DNA of 64,000 nucleotides from the NCBI RefSeq assembly GCF_032190635.1, contig NZ_JAVLAS010000001.1, positions 372,001 to 436,000 of the forward strand, written 5' to 3'. Both the position numbers and the translations under genes were made by a program. How positions within the stretch are numbered: the stretch's first letter is position 1; every line of letters begins with the position of its first letter. Below are positions 43,812 through 53,332 of this stretch, piece after piece. This DNA comes from Levilactobacillus zymae. GTDB lineage: Bacteria; Bacillota; Bacilli; Lactobacillales; Lactobacillaceae. The notes under the pieces are model-generated. The model did no database searches and was not told where the DNA came from. It was given only the letters and a program-made list of their open reading frames with translations.

Positions 43812-44375
43812 ATGTTCAAATTACTCATGAAAACCCTGACCGTACTACTCACTGCGGGGGCCTTAACGGGGCTAAGCAGTCAAACCTCCTCGGCAGCAAC
43901 GGTGACGCCGACCTGGGGCCACTGGGGATCGCTCACCATTACCTACCATTGTGCGTCCAAGTCGGCCTATTATCGGAGTATCTGGCAACAAGCCGTTGGC
44001 CAGTGGAATCGCACCGGCGTGGTCCGGTTACGGGCCGTGCCGACGGGGCAGAAGGCCGACATTGAACTGACCTCGGCACAGTCGATTACCCGGGCCCAAG
44101 TCTTTGCGGGCTATACCGATTACAGCTATTATAAACGGCCCCACGACAACCGCATCGTCTTCGCCAAGTCGATCTTGGACCGGGGCATCCTCACGAGTTA
44201 TCGCTACACTAAAACGCAACGCGTCAACGTTGCCACCCATGAATTAGGGCACGCGTTGGGCCTGAGCCATTCGCAAGATAAACGTAGCGTGATGAACGCC
44301 ACCAACCGTTACGCCACCATCAGTGCGCAGGACCGCATCGCGTTACGCGGGGCCTACGCCCATCAACGAGCCTAA
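43812..44375 (+). CDS. Secreted matrixin-type zinc metalloprotease
   Basis: The 187-residue protein has a signal peptide (LMKTLTVLLTAGALTGLSSQ, cleavage near SSAA) and a compact catalytic domain with HELGHALGLSH near residue 140 (HExxHxxGxxH), followed by a Met-turn, RSVMNAT. This is the matrixin/metzincin pattern. The domain is small and has no pro-peptide, so activation by cysteine switch is not expected. The ribosome binding site is weak (GAGTG); ATG 43812 is the most likely start. A second, membrane-anchored matrixin is encoded at 53569-54249. Confidence 0.85.
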   Translation: MFKLLMKTLTVLLTAGALTGLSSQTSSAATVTPTWGHWGSLTITYHCASKSAYYRSIWQQAVGQWNRTGVVRLRAVPTGQKADIELTSAQSITRAQVFAGYTDYSYYKRPHDNRIVFAKSILDRGILTSYRYTKTQRVNVATHELGHALGLSHSQDKRSVMNATNRYATISAQDRIALRGAYAHQRA

Positions 44376-44419
44376 GCCGAGGGATTGCGTCTAATCGTAA
44401 TCCGTGGTAACCTGTGCTT

Positions 44420-44705
44420 ATCTGAATAGTGTTAAAAACTATAGAAAACGAGAGTACGGTAACGCCACCGTGTCTAGCGAGCTAAGGTCAGTGAAAGCTT
44501 AGCCCGGTTACTTATCGGAAAAACACCTTTTCTGTTGTCTTCTGAACGCACCGTTAGTAGGAAGCACCGTGGCCGACACGTTATCGTTCGGGGCATCTCA
44601 TAAGATGCCCATTAAAGTCGGTTTAACAATAAACAAATTGGGTGGTACCGCGGAAAGATCTTTCGTCCCTATTCCAGGGGATGATGGGTCTTTTTTTATG
44701 GTTTT
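44420..44705 (+). promoter_or_regulatory. T-box leader of asnS
   Basis: The leader has the T-box sequence TGGTACCGCGG at 44642-44653 and a distal Stem I with AGCGAGC and GTCAGTGAAAGC (44476-44500). A terminator follows (AAAGATC... to GGGTCTTTTTTT, about 44653-44698), whose 5' half can pair in the antiterminator. A candidate specifier AAC (Asn) lies at 44461-44463 behind the AGAGTA turn. Uncharged tRNA-Asn would allow read-through. Confidence 0.9.
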
Positions 44706-44738
44706 AACCAAGGACAGGACACGAAGGGAGAATCCACC

Positions 44739-46133
44739 ATGTCAGACATTTTAGTAAAAGATTTATTCAGCGACCAACATTACGCTGAAGATCAGACCAT
44801 CACGCTTCACGGCTGGGTCAAGACGATTCGGAGTTCCAAGAAGATCGGGTTCATCGAATTAAACGACGGCTCGACCATTAAGAACGCGCAGATCGTGATG
44901 AAGGCTAGCGACCTGGACAACTACGCCGAAATCGCTAAGTTCCCCATCAGTTCCACGATTGCGGTGACCGGGAAAGTCGTTTACACGCCGGACGCCAAGC
45001 AACCCTTAGAAATCCACGCGGACGCCGTGGTGCTCGAAGGCACTTCGGATAGCGACTACCCGTTACAAAAGAAGGCCCACACCTACGAATATCTGCGGAC
45101 CATCGCCCACTTACGGCCCCGGACCAACACGTTCTACGCGGTCTTCCGGATTCGGTCGTTGGCGGCCTTTGCGGTGCACCAATACCTGCAAGAACACGGT
45201 TTTAACTACCTGAACACCCCGATCATCACCGGGAGTGACGCCGAAGGGGCCGGGCAGATGTTCCGGGCCACGACGCTGGACTTGAACCACTTGCCGCTGA
45301 CCGAGGATGGCCAGGTCGACAACAGCAAGGACTTCTTCCGCAAGGAAACCAACCTGACGGTGAGTGGTCAGTTGGAAGCCGAAGCCTTTGCCTTGGCTTT
45401 GCGGAAGGTCTACACCTTCGGCCCAACCTTCCGGGCAGAAAATTCCCACACCCAACGGCACGCGTCCGAATTCTGGATGATTGAACCCGAAATGGCCTTC
45501 GAAGACCTGGATGACGACATCGTGACCATCGAAGCGCTGATCAAGGCCGTGGTGAGCTACGTGCTGGACCACGCCCAAGACGAATTGGCCTTCTTGAACG
45601 ACAACGTCGATGAGCACCTGATCGAACGGTTGGAAAAGACCCGCGATGAGAAATTCGCCCGGTTGACCTACACGGAAGCCATCGAGGAACTGAAGAACGC
45701 CGACGTCGACTTCGACGTACCCGTCTACTGGGGTCTCGACCTGGAAGCGGAACACGAACGTTACCTGTGTGAACACATCTACAACAAGCCGGTCTTCTTG
45801 ACGGACTACCCGAAGGAAATTAAGGCCTTCTACATGCGGGCCAACGACGACGGCAAGACCGTCGCCGCGGTCGACCTGTTAGTTCCTGAAATTGGGGAAC
45901 TGGTTGGGGGCAGTCAGCGTGAGGAACGCCTCGACGTCCTCAAGCAAAAGATCGCCGACAACCAGATGCCGGAAGACGAGTACGACTGGTACGAAGACCT
46001 CCGGAAGTACGGGGAGACCGTCCACTCCGGCTTCGGTATCGGGTTCGAGCGGTTAGTGATGTACGTCACCGGGATGGAAAACATCCGCGACGTGATCCCT
46101 TACCCTCGGACGCCAGGAAACGCCGAATTCTAA
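44739..46133 (+). CDS. asnS: Asparaginyl-tRNA synthetase
   Basis: The 464-residue class II synthetase has an N-terminal OB-fold ([20 protein letters not shown]) and the catalytic core: motif 2 region [20 protein letters not shown] with the fRxE-like loop, WMIEPEMAF, and motif 3 [22 protein letters not shown]-type Asp/Lys families differ here, and the sequence [13 protein letters not shown] is characteristic of AsnRS. It charges tRNA-Asn in the cytoplasm. GAAGGGAG precedes ATG 44739. The T-box controls it. The type looks like the longer E. coli-like AsnRS, which in lactobacilli can be a second copy besides the dinG-linked gene. Confidence 0.95.
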   Translation: MSDILVKDLFSDQHYAEDQTITLHGWVKTIRSSKKIGFIELNDGSTIKNAQIVMKASDLDNYAEIAKFPISSTIAVTGKVVYTPDAKQPLEIHADAVVLEGTSDSDYPLQKKAHTYEYLRTIAHLRPRTNTFYAVFRIRSLAAFAVHQYLQEHGFNYLNTPIITGSDAEGAGQMFRATTLDLNHLPLTEDGQVDNSKDFFRKETNLTVSGQLEAEAFALALRKVYTFGPTFRAENSHTQRHASEFWMIEPEMAFEDLDDDIVTIEALIKAVVSYVLDHAQDELAFLNDNVDEHLIERLEKTRDEKFARLTYTEAIEELKNADVDFDVPVYWGLDLEAEHERYLCEHIYNKPVFLTDYPKEIKAFYMRANDDGKTVAAVDLLVPEIGELVGGSQREERLDVLKQKIADNQMPEDEYDWYEDLRKYGETVHSGFGIGFERLVMYVTGMENIRDVIPYPRTPGNAEF

Positions 46134-46147
46134 ATTATCATTTCAAT

Positions 46148-46186
46148 CAAGGCCGTGATGCGAAAATTCGCATCACGGCCTTTTGG
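46148..46186. terminator. Terminator of asnS
   Basis: AAGGCCGTGATGCGAA pairs perfectly with TTCGCATCACGGCCTT; TTTTG follows on the plus strand. Confidence 0.88.
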
Positions 46187-46226
46187 GTTTCCGGAAATTT
46201 TAAATTTGGTGAGCACCACGGAGCGT

Positions 46227-46242
46227 TGTTTCACATGAAACA
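46227..46242. promoter_or_regulatory. parS-like site, one mismatch
   Basis: TGTTTCACATGAAACA differs from the parS consensus TGTTNCACGTGAAACA only at position 9 (A for G). Like the other two it lies immediately beyond the 3' end of a minus-strand gene (stop at 46245). Confidence 0.6.
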
Positions 46243-46244
46243 TT

Positions 46245-47657
46245 TTACGCTGGGTCCAGCGCCTTTAACCGGTCAGCGAGTTGGGTGAGTCGGTTCGGTG
46301 TCATGCCGGCGACGTTGAACCGAAAGGCGTTGCGGCTGGCTCCGAACAGGGTCCCCGGTCGGACTAAAATGTCTTGGGCCAGTAGTTTATGGAAAATATC
46401 GCGATCGTCCTGGGTCACCCAGAGGTAGAAGCCCCCCTGGGGAAGGGTGAAGCGCCACTCGGGCCGGTACTGACGAAAGATGGCAGCGACGGCTGCCCGG
46501 CGCCGGGTTAATGCGGTTGTGACCCGGGTCAGTTCCTGACTAAAGCGGGGGCTGTTTAGCGCTAGGTTCACCCATTCTTGGGCTAGTAGGCTAGGCACCA
46601 TGTCCAACTGTTTTTGGACCTGAAGCAGGCGCTGACCAATCGCTTGGGGGGCAATTAACCAGCCAATCCGGGTATTGGGGCCTAGGAGTTTAGAGAGGGA
46701 ACTGATGTAGATCACGTTGGCCGGTGCGAGGGCCTTCAGCGGGGGCATCGCGGCTTTGTCGGTCACCAACCACCCGAACACGTCATCTTCGACGATGGGC
46801 AGTTGGTAGTGTTGGCAGAGCTGCAGAAGCTGTTGACGCTGGGTTAGCGTCAGGGTTTCTCCCGTTGGATTCTCGAAGGTGGGGTTCATTAAAAGTAGCT
46901 TGACCCGGTGTTGGCGAATCGTGCGTTCTAACTGGTCGAGGTCGAAGTGACTGGTGGTGAGGGGCACCGGATAGGTCCGGATGTCGAGCGTTTGGAAGAC
47001 GGCCGTGGCGTTAAAGTACGAGGGCGTCACACAGGCCACCGCGTCACCGGGTTGTAACAGGCTACTTAGGACTAAGAAGAGGGACTGCTCCGCCCCACCG
47101 GAAATCATCAACGTTTGCTGGGAGAGGTCGAGTTGGGGGAAGAGGTCGGTGTGTCGACTCAGGGTCGTGAGTAACGCGGGGTCGCCGGTAGCGGTGATCT
47201 GCGCCTGATGGTCCAGATGAGTTTGCCAATCTAGCGTGAACTGGCCCAGTTGCGGGGTCAGGTCGGTCGGTAGGTCGGCTCGGGAACCGTCAATCAGCTG
47301 CCCGTGATCTAAGCCTTGGGCCTGGGCAATCTGGTTACGAATCGCGGTGGCCGTGGAGTGGGTGGGATGGAGCATCAGTTGCCAATTGACGGTCGTGGTC
47401 AGGGGCTTCAGCTGGGGGAGTTGGGAGACAAACGTCCCACTGCCCCGCTTCTTGCGGAGGAGTCCCTGAGTGGTTAGCTCGGCTAGCGCCCGGCTAACCG
47501 TCGAACGGTCGACCTGCAACCAGGCGGCGAGTTGGCGTTCGGCGGGCAGGCGTTGCCCGGGCAAGAGCTGATCGGTTTGGATTAACGACTTGATCAGCTG
47601 CATGATGGCGAGGTACTTGGGTTTGAGGTCGGGAAGATTCGTTGCCCAATTAATCAT
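46245..47657 (-). CDS. pdxR: MocR/GntR-family regulator with aminotransferase domain, probable PdxR
   Basis: The 470-residue protein joins a GntR winged helix (LLPGQRLPAERQLAAWLQVD, RSTVSRALAELTTQGLLRKK) to a class I aminotransferase-like domain. The PLP Lys lies in ISSLSKLLGPNTRIGWL and the Asn/Pro motif in MNPTFENPTGETL. MocR proteins bind pyridoxal phosphate and regulate B6 synthesis or salvage. It is divergent from a ThiD/PdxK-type kinase and an ECF transporter gene, which supports PdxR. ATG 47657 is chosen because AAAGGAC lies nine to ten bases upstream; GTG 47666 is too close. Confidence 0.87.
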   Translation of the reverse strand: MINWATNLPDLKPKYLAIMQLIKSLIQTDQLLPGQRLPAERQLAAWLQVDRSTVSRALAELTTQGLLRKKRGSGTFVSQLPQLKPLTTTVNWQLMLHPTHSTATAIRNQIAQAQGLDHGQLIDGSRADLPTDLTPQLGQFTLDWQTHLDHQAQITATGDPALLTTLSRHTDLFPQLDLSQQTLMISGGAEQSLFLVLSSLLQPGDAVACVTPSYFNATAVFQTLDIRTYPVPLTTSHFDLDQLERTIRQHRVKLLLMNPTFENPTGETLTLTQRQQLLQLCQHYQLPIVEDDVFGWLVTDKAAMPPLKALAPANVIYISSLSKLLGPNTRIGWLIAPQAIGQRLLQVQKQLDMVPSLLAQEWVNLALNSPRFSQELTRVTTALTRRRAAVAAIFRQYRPEWRFTLPQGGFYLWVTQDDRDIFHKLLAQDILVRPGTLFGASRNAFRFNVAGMTPNRLTQLADRLKALDPA

Positions 47658-47678
47658 GACTATCACGTCCTTTTCTCC

Positions 47679-47738
47679 ATTATATAAATTGGCTGGATTT
47701 AAAACAAGCCAATTGGCGGTTGATTTAAAACGCTTACA
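47679..47738. promoter_or_regulatory. Divergent pdxR/pdxK promoter region
   Basis: For pdxR (minus strand): TTGTTT (47707-47702), 17 bases, TATAAT (47684-47679). AATTGGCT (47687-47694) and AGCCAATT (47707-47714) form a perfect inverted repeat over this promoter. GATTTAAAAC occurs twice (47696-47705, 47722-47731). TTAAAACGCTTACA (47725-47738) is cre-like with one mismatch. These are candidate operators only. Confidence 0.6.
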
Positions 47739-47770
47739 TTGAAATAATGGTTAGGGGAGGAGATGACGAG

Positions 47771-48580
47771 ATGGAAAACGTGTTAACGATTGCGGGATCG
47801 GATAGCCTGGCCGGCGGCGGCCTGCAGGCGGATCTCAAGACGTTTCAGGAACTAGAAACCTTTGGGGTCAGCGCGGTGACCAGTATCGCCACCGTGTTAC
47901 CGGACGACTTTACGGTGACGCCGTTAAGTCCGGACCTCATCGCAAGCCAACTCAAATCCGTGTTGACCCAGGTTCCGTTAAGCGCCATCAAGACGGGCTT
48001 GTTACCGGACCTGGCCACGCTACGGGTGGTGGTGACGGCTTTGCGGCAGCAGACGGTGCCGATCATCGTCGACCCGGTCTTGGTCTTTAAGGAAGGAAAG
48101 ACGGCCACTCAAGCGGCCTACATAGCAGCATTGAAACAAGAGCTACTGCCACTAGCCACGGTGGTCACGCCGAACCTGAAGGAAGCTGAGCTGCTGAGCG
48201 GCCTGACGTTGACCAGCGCGGAGCAACTACCGGCGGCCGCCCGACGGATTCAGGCGTTGGGCTGTCCCAACGTGGTGATCAAGGGGGGCAGTCGGTTGGC
48301 CGGCGATACCGCGGTGGACTACCTGTTTACCCCCCAGGGGGAGACCTGGTTCCGGGCGTTGAAGGTGGCGTCACCGGCAACGGACGGCGCGGGCTGTACC
48401 TTCTCCGCGGCGATTACGGCATGGTTGGCTCGTGGGGTGCCGGTAACGGCAGCGGTCGACCGGGCCAAGGCGTTTGTGCGGGCCGGCATCGTCTATGGCG
48501 TTCAATTTAACGATCAATTTGGCAGCGTCTGGCAAGGGGCCTGGCGCAGATATGGGGGCAACCAACGTGCAAAATCATAA
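47771..48580 (+). CDS. pdxK: ThiD-type kinase, probable pyridoxine/pyridoxal kinase
   Basis: The 269-residue ribokinase-fold protein begins VLTIAGSDSLAGGGLQADLK, the signature of the hydroxymethylpyrimidine kinase/ThiD group, and ends with the anion-hole motif ATDGAGCTFSAAITAWL, with the catalytic Asp and Cys as in the bacillar pyridoxal kinases of this type. ThiD and PdxK are hard to separate by sequence; the divergent MocR gene and the transporter favour B6 salvage. GGGGAGGAG seven bases upstream fixes ATG 47771. Its end overlaps the ECF gene. Confidence 0.82.
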   Translation: MENVLTIAGSDSLAGGGLQADLKTFQELETFGVSAVTSIATVLPDDFTVTPLSPDLIASQLKSVLTQVPLSAIKTGLLPDLATLRVVVTALRQQTVPIIVDPVLVFKEGKTATQAAYIAALKQELLPLATVVTPNLKEAELLSGLTLTSAEQLPAAARRIQALGCPNVVIKGGSRLAGDTAVDYLFTPQGETWFRALKVASPATDGAGCTFSAAITAWLARGVPVTAAVDRAKAFVRAGIVYGVQFNDQFGSVWQGAWRRYGGNQRAKS

Positions 48581-49073
48581 GTTGAAACAAGAGATTCTCG
48601 CGGCCGTGTTAGCGGCGTTGACCATTGCATTATCGTTGATGATTGTGATTCCCGTCCCGGCGACTCACGGGATGGTGACGCTGTGTGAGGTCGGCATCTA
48701 TACCAGTGCCATCTTATTCGGCAACCCGGTCGGCGCCTTCGTGGGCGGGGCCAGTGGATTCATGATCGATGTGTTGTCCGGATTTCCGGAATGGTGTCTG
48801 TTTTCGCTAGTGATTCACGGGTTACAGGGCTTTGCCGTGGCTTACTTTGCGAATAAGCAACACGGCATTTGGCGTGGCATGGTGGGACCCATGCTGCTGG
48901 GTAGTCTGATCATGGTGGTCGGCTACTACTTCGCCACCAGTCTTTTATTCGGTTGGCCAGCGGGATTAGCATCGATCCCGGGCAACCTGATCCAGGTCGG
49001 CTTTGGCCTGGTCGTGACGTTGGCCTTAGTTGCCAGTTTAATGAAATTTAGTCCCAAATTAAGCAGAGGATGA
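48567..49073 (+). CDS. ECF transporter S component, probably for a B6 vitamer
   Basis: The 168-residue protein has six hydrophobic segments and the AxxxA-rich first helix of ECF S components ([20 protein letters not shown]), followed by [20 protein letters not shown]. It supplies substrate specificity to the shared EcfAAT module. The B6 assignment comes from the gene next to it and from the MocR regulator; a thiamine precursor is the alternative. GTG 48567 is chosen because GGGGG lies eight bases upstream; ATG 48552 has no site. It overlaps the kinase gene by 14 bases. Confidence 0.8.
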   Translation: MQNHKLKQEILAAVLAALTIALSLMIVIPVPATHGMVTLCEVGIYTSAILFGNPVGAFVGGASGFMIDVLSGFPEWCLFSLVIHGLQGFAVAYFANKQHGIWRGMVGPMLLGSLIMVVGYYFATSLLFGWPAGLASIPGNLIQVGFGLVVTLALVASLMKFSPKLSRG

Positions 49074-49078
49074 TTGAC

Positions 49079-49630
49079 ATGACTTTAGATAACTTAGAAA
49101 CAGATTTAGCACAAATGGTTCAAGACGTTTTGGCAGCGGCCAAGTTACGGCCGAACGACCTCTTCGTATTGGGCTGCTCCACCAGTGAAGTGGTGGGCGG
49201 CCACATCGGCAAGGACTCAAATCCCGAAGTCGGTGAACGGATCATCAAGACCATGTTAGCCCAGTTGCGGCCACTAAAGATTAACTTGGCCGTGCAGGGC
49301 TGCGAACACATTAATCGCAGCGTGGTGGTTGAACGCCGAGTAGCCGAAGAAATGGGCTTCGAAATCGTCAACGTGGTTCCGGCCATGCACGCGGGGGGCG
49401 CTTGCTCCGTTGCTGCGTTCAAGCAGTTCGACGATCCGGTCGAAGTGGAACACATTGTGGCCCAAGCCGGGTTAGACATTGGGGACACGGCCATTGGGAT
49501 GCACGTGAAGTTCGTTCAGGTACCGGTGCGGCCAACGAAACAAGAACTGGGCGGTGCCCACGTTACGGCATTGCGGTCCCGGCCGAAGTATGTCGGTGGT
49601 CCGCGGGCCAATTACGAGCCGATTAAATAA
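49079..49630 (+). CDS. YwlG/DUF436 (TIGR01440) family protein
   Basis: The 183-residue protein matches the TIGR01440/DUF436 family known from B. subtilis Ywl[41 protein letters not shown] and [16 protein letters not shown]. Conserved Cys, His and Glu residues look like an active site, but the reaction is not known to me. GAGG nine bases upstream favours ATG 49079 over ATG 49070. As last gene of the kinase-transporter operon it may have a role linked to vitamin B6. Confidence 0.88.
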   Translation: MTLDNLETDLAQMVQDVLAAAKLRPNDLFVLGCSTSEVVGGHIGKDSNPEVGERIIKTMLAQLRPLKINLAVQGCEHINRSVVVERRVAEEMGFEIVNVVPAMHAGGACSVAAFKQFDDPVEVEHIVAQAGLDIGDTAIGMHVKFVQVPVRPTKQELGGAHVTALRSRPKYVGGPRANYEPIK

Positions 49631-49646
49631 AAAGTGTTGAGCGTTA

Positions 49647-49826
49647 GAGAGTGGGACGAAGGGCGATTAGCTGGTGAGCATTAACGTCGTAAGACGGACA
49701 ATCCTGAACTTGGATTGTTTGGCTTACGAGGTTAAGCGGAACCAGCTGCCCTTTGGCGCACGTTTCGGCACCATCCATGCGGAGATGCCAGAGAGACCGT
49801 GACTTCTGCCACGGTCTCTCTTTTTT
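49647..49826 (-). repeat. Structured intergenic repeat, copy C (minus strand)
   Basis: Read on the minus strand: hairpin AGAGAGACCGTG/CACGGTCTCTCT, GAAACGTGCGCC, AAGGGC (pairs with GCCCTT), AGCTGGT/ACCAGCT, CGTAAG/CTTACG, inner hairpin ACAATCC-AAGTTCA-GGATTGT, end GTCCCACTCTC. On the plus strand the outer hairpin plus six T (to 49826) also acts as a terminator for the vitamin B6 operon. Confidence 0.8.
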
Positions 49827-50026
49827 AGTTCAATGGTCACTAGATATCATGGTGACGACCATTAAGTTTTGTCACAATTTACCGGAACTATCGGATAACT
49901 GATTGTTTTATTTGTTTATTAATAATGGCCATACTATAGTTAAATGAAGTATGACATCATCGATTTTTACTGTGAAACATTTAACTAATTTGAACGTATT
50001 TTTCTGACCACGAGGGAGGGGTTGCC

Positions 50027-52231
50027 ATGCAATTGAGACGGTTAAAATGGTTGGGATTGCTGGGTGTCATGGGCGCAATGTTATTAGGTAGTTCCGTGAC
50101 GGCTCATGCCACGGATGCGAACGCGACCGCGGAGATGCCCCAAGGCGTGAGCTCGCTCGAGAACATCTTCACGATGCCGAGCCTGTCAGGAAAATTAAGT
50201 AACAGTGCCAAGTTAATCACCTCAACGAATAGCAGCACGTCCGGTCAACCCGCCGTACAGATCACCGATGCCAAGAACCAAGTCGGTGCGGTCTGGTCGA
50301 CGGCCGAGAATATGCTGGACTTGAGCAAGGACGAAACCGCCTCGATGTGGCTGTACTTTGGGGGAACGTCTAGTACGCCCGATAATGGGACCGGTGATGG
50401 GATGGCCTTCGTCTTGCAGAACGACGAGCGGGGAACTTCAGCAATCACCAGTGGTATCAGTAGTACGGTAGCTCCTGGGCAAACACTAGGGGTTTGGGGG
50501 CTGGATGTTAACAATACAATCACTAGTAACGCGACCATCGCGAAAGGGGCTATTCAAAAGAGTTGGGCCTTAGAGTTTGACGAATACGATAATGGGAGTA
50601 CCAACGGGAATGATAACGGCGGATTTGATAGTGGAAACAAGAAGGATGGGGCCCATATTGCTTTTAACTACCCGGGTGAAGCCAGTACCTACGTTCGCCA
50701 CGGGACGTCTAGCAGCGGGGCTAAGTATTTTTACACCATGGAGCATGAGGGGATAACGGCTACTAAGTTATCCGATGGTTCCTGGCACCATTTAACCTTA
50801 AGTTGGAAGGCGCCGGCCGTGGGTGAAACTACTGGAACCATGACTTATGACTTTAACGATAAGAACCCCACCACGGGCATGGCGCAAACGCCAACTTCGA
50901 CGCAGTCAACCACGGTGGACATCGCTAAGCTGGACCTGGCACCAATCGATGCAGCTAGGTCCGCCCGGGACATCTACTGGGGCTTCACCGGATCCACCGG
51001 GGGAGCTTACGCCAACAACGTGGTGGCCTTTGACCAGGTGCCCGGGTTGGTGGACGCAACCGCGGACATGACCATCAAGGATGAGACGTTAGATAAGACG
51101 TTGAAGTCCAGCGACGACTATGTCAACGGGAACGACAGCCTGACCTACCAATACAAGTTAACGTATAACGGGGGGAAGCAATCGTGGTCAGATATTGTGA
51201 CCCAGCTGCCGCATCCGAACGGCGTGACCTTCTCCGGGGGGACCATCACTTATGCGGATGGGTCCACGGAGAACTTAACCAGTGCCGAGCTCAGCGGATC
51301 CACCATCACGCACAAGTTGGGGAAGGCCTTATCTAGTACCAATCAGACGGCTACCGTGAAACTAACCGGGAAGGCTGATGCGGTAACTACGACCACGACC
51401 GTGGCGACGGCAAACCAGTCGTTCAACGGGTCGAACAGCGTGGTCAGCACAACTTCACCCGCTTACACCATCTACCCGGCCCGGAGCCTGTACCTACGGA
51501 TGTCGTCGACTAACGGTAGTTCGGTCGAGACCGGCGAAACCTTGCCGCTCTCCGGGACCGTGTCGGTCGACAGTTCTGAAAAGCCGGATGATCCGATTGA
51601 AAATAAGGACATCACCCTGCACACCACGATGTCTAACGGCAACACCTTGGATGATTTTACCCTAAACGGGACCACCAGTAATGCGGACGAAGAGGGCGCG
51701 TTTAACTTTAAGTTGCCAGCCTCCAAGCTCTCACCGGGGGTCAACCAGATCACCATGTACGCGACCGACGACCGGGGACACAAGTCCAACACGGTCACGT
51801 TCGATATCGTGTTAAACGGTGAGCTGAAGTTTGGAACCGTGAACGCCAATAGCTCGTTTAAGGACACCACGTTGACCGGAAGCGACCAAGAAGTTCTGCG
51901 GAAGAACGATTGGCAGGTCGAAGTGGAAAATACCTTAGGCAGTGGCACGTCCTGGACGTTGCAGGCGGCGGCTAGCAAGTTTACGGATGGCCTAGGCAAC
52001 CAGTTGAGCGGCCAAGTGATTTACGTGGACAATGCGGACCAGACGCACACGCTTTCGGCGACCCCAACCACGATTATGTCTAAGACCTCCACACAGGTCA
52101 GTGACACGACCGACGTGGCGGGCGGTTGGACCGATAAGAACGGGATTATGTTGAAGGTTAACGGTGACGCGTTGGCCGGGAGTTATTCCGGGAGCATTAC
52201 CTGGACGCTAACCAACAGTGTGCCTTCTTAA
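50027..52231 (+). CDS. Secreted L-type lectin-like protein with C-terminal WxL domain
   Basis: The 734-residue protein has a signal peptide (MQLRRLKWLGLLGVMGAMLL, cleavage near AHA), an L-type lectin-like domain (residues about 40-345: DGMAFVLQND, WALEFDEYDNG, HIAFNYPGEASTY, HHLTLSWKAP), then Thr/Ser-rich Ig-like repeats and a WxL domain at the end with WQVEVENT and the final ITWTLTNSV. It would hang non-covalently on peptidoglycan and bind glycans outside. It is far from the WxL locus at 1-7 kb and has no DUF916 partner here. GAGGGAGGGG precedes ATG 50027. Confidence 0.87.
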   Translation: MQLRRLKWLGLLGVMGAMLLGSSVTAHATDANATAEMPQGVSSLENIFTMPSLSGKLSNSAKLITSTNSSTSGQPAVQITDAKNQVGAVWSTAENMLDLSKDETASMWLYFGGTSSTPDNGTGDGMAFVLQNDERGTSAITSGISSTVAPGQTLGVWGLDVNNTITSNATIAKGAIQKSWALEFDEYDNGSTNGNDNGGFDSGNKKDGAHIAFNYPGEASTYVRHGTSSSGAKYFYTMEHEGITATKLSDGSWHHLTLSWKAPAVGETTGTMTYDFNDKNPTTGMAQTPTSTQSTTVDIAKLDLAPIDAARSARDIYWGFTGSTGGAYANNVVAFDQVPGLVDATADMTIKDETLDKTLKSSDDYVNGNDSLTYQYKLTYNGGKQSWSDIVTQLPHPNGVTFSGGTITYADGSTENLTSAELSGSTITHKLGKALSSTNQTATVKLTGKADAVTTTTTVATANQSFNGSNSVVSTTSPAYTIYPARSLYLRMSSTNGSSVETGETLPLSGTVSVDSSEKPDDPIENKDITLHTTMSNGNTLDDFTLNGTTSNADEEGAFNFKLPASKLSPGVNQITMYATDDRGHKSNTVTFDIVLNGELKFGTVNANSSFKDTTLTGSDQEVLRKNDWQVEVENTLGSGTSWTLQAAASKFTDGLGNQLSGQVIYVDNADQTHTLSATPTTIMSKTSTQVSDTTDVAGGWTDKNGIMLKVNGDALAGSYSGSITWTLTNSVPS

Positions 52232-52250
52232 CCGATAATTGAAGACCTTG

Positions 52251-52285
52251 AAGGGATTGAAGCTAAATGTTTCAATCCCTTTTCA
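52251..52285 (+). terminator. Terminator after the lectin-WxL gene
   Basis: AAGGGATTGAA pairs with TTCAATCCCTT, followed by TTCATTTT. Confidence 0.82.
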
Positions 52286-52487
52286 TTTTCGACCGAAACA
52301 GGAAACCATGAGAAACTCGTGGTTTCATTCCGGGACGGGACTTGGTACACTAGGGGACAGTCTTTAGTCATAAAATCAAATTGTTTAGATTGTGTAATAT
52401 GTTTAGCGGGTTTCCTAAATCGGGTTTGAAGCCCAACCGCTAAATTTATTACCAACCAGACAATAACTGGAGGGTTAAGCAGAAGTT

Positions 52488-53327
52488 ATGCGAAACGTTA
52501 AGCGACAATTGGGGATATTGATACTATCATTAGTGGGGATTTGGGGACTTTGGGGAACGGTCCCAGCTCACGCGGCGACTAATTTATCGGATCAGCAACC
52601 AACGCTTTTTTTCCACGGCTCCAGCAGCAGCTATAAGGCTGAGGTGCACATGGTGGGGGCCATTAAGAAGGCCAAGGTCACCACGAAAAAATCGGTGATT
52701 CGGGCGGATGTGTCGTCGAAGGGGAAGGTCAAGTTAATCGGAAAACTGCCGGCAACGGCGAAAAATCCAATTGTCGAGGTTAACTACCTCAACAGTAACA
52801 ATCACTACTATCAAACCTGGGGCCGCTGGGCCAAAAACGTGGTGGTGAAGTTACAGAAAACCTACCATTTTAAGAAAATGAACATGGTCGGGCATTCGAT
52901 GGGCAATATGGCGATTGTGTACTACCTGATCGCCAACGCCAAGAATCGGAAGCTACCGCAATTACAGAAGCAAGTCGCGTTGGGTGGGCACTTTGACGGG
53001 GTCTTTGGTGAGGGGGATTATCCCCACTACTTGAAGTTGGCCAAGTCTGGCAAGCCCAACCACATGAATACGGCCTACCGCTACATGTTACGGCTACGTA
53101 AGCTGTATCCGAAATCGGCGAAGGTCCTCAATATTTACGGAGATCTGCACAACGGGACGGATTCGGACGGGCGCGTCAGCAATAATTCGTCGCGGTCGTT
53201 GAAGTACTTGGTCGCCGGGCGGGCGAAGAGCTACCGGAGTAAGCAACTCGTCGGGGCCGGTGCGCAACACAGCCGTCTCCACAACAACAAGCACGTTGAT
53301 CAGCTCCTGATTAAATTCTTATGGTAA
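52488..53327 (+). CDS. Secreted alpha/beta hydrolase (DUF915-type)
   Basis: The 279-residue protein has a signal peptide (RQLGILILSLVGIWGLWG, cleavage near AHAA) and the hydrolase core: PTLFFHGSSSSY oxyanion strand, nucleophile elbow MVGHSMGNMAIVYYL near residue 137, and a C-terminal His in AQHSRLHNNKHV. This is the DUF915 group, common as exported cell-surface hydrolases in lactobacilli; the substrate is unknown. GGAGGG precedes ATG 52488. It is a single gene with its own terminator. Confidence 0.88.
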   Translation: MRNVKRQLGILILSLVGIWGLWGTVPAHAATNLSDQQPTLFFHGSSSSYKAEVHMVGAIKKAKVTTKKSVIRADVSSKGKVKLIGKLPATAKNPIVEVNYLNSNNHYYQTWGRWAKNVVVKLQKTYHFKKMNMVGHSMGNMAIVYYLIANAKNRKLPQLQKQVALGGHFDGVFGEGDYPHYLKLAKSGKPNHMNTAYRYMLRLRKLYPKSAKVLNIYGDLHNGTDSDGRVSNNSSRSLKYLVAGRAKSYRSKQLVGAGAQHSRLHNNKHVDQLLIKFLW

Positions 53328-53332
53328 ATCCC

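Noticed and set aside
45111..45776. A 221-codon minus-strand frame inside asnS
   Set aside because: It is the antisense shadow of a conserved synthetase gene and is rich in Val/Gln/Gly as expected from reversed codons.
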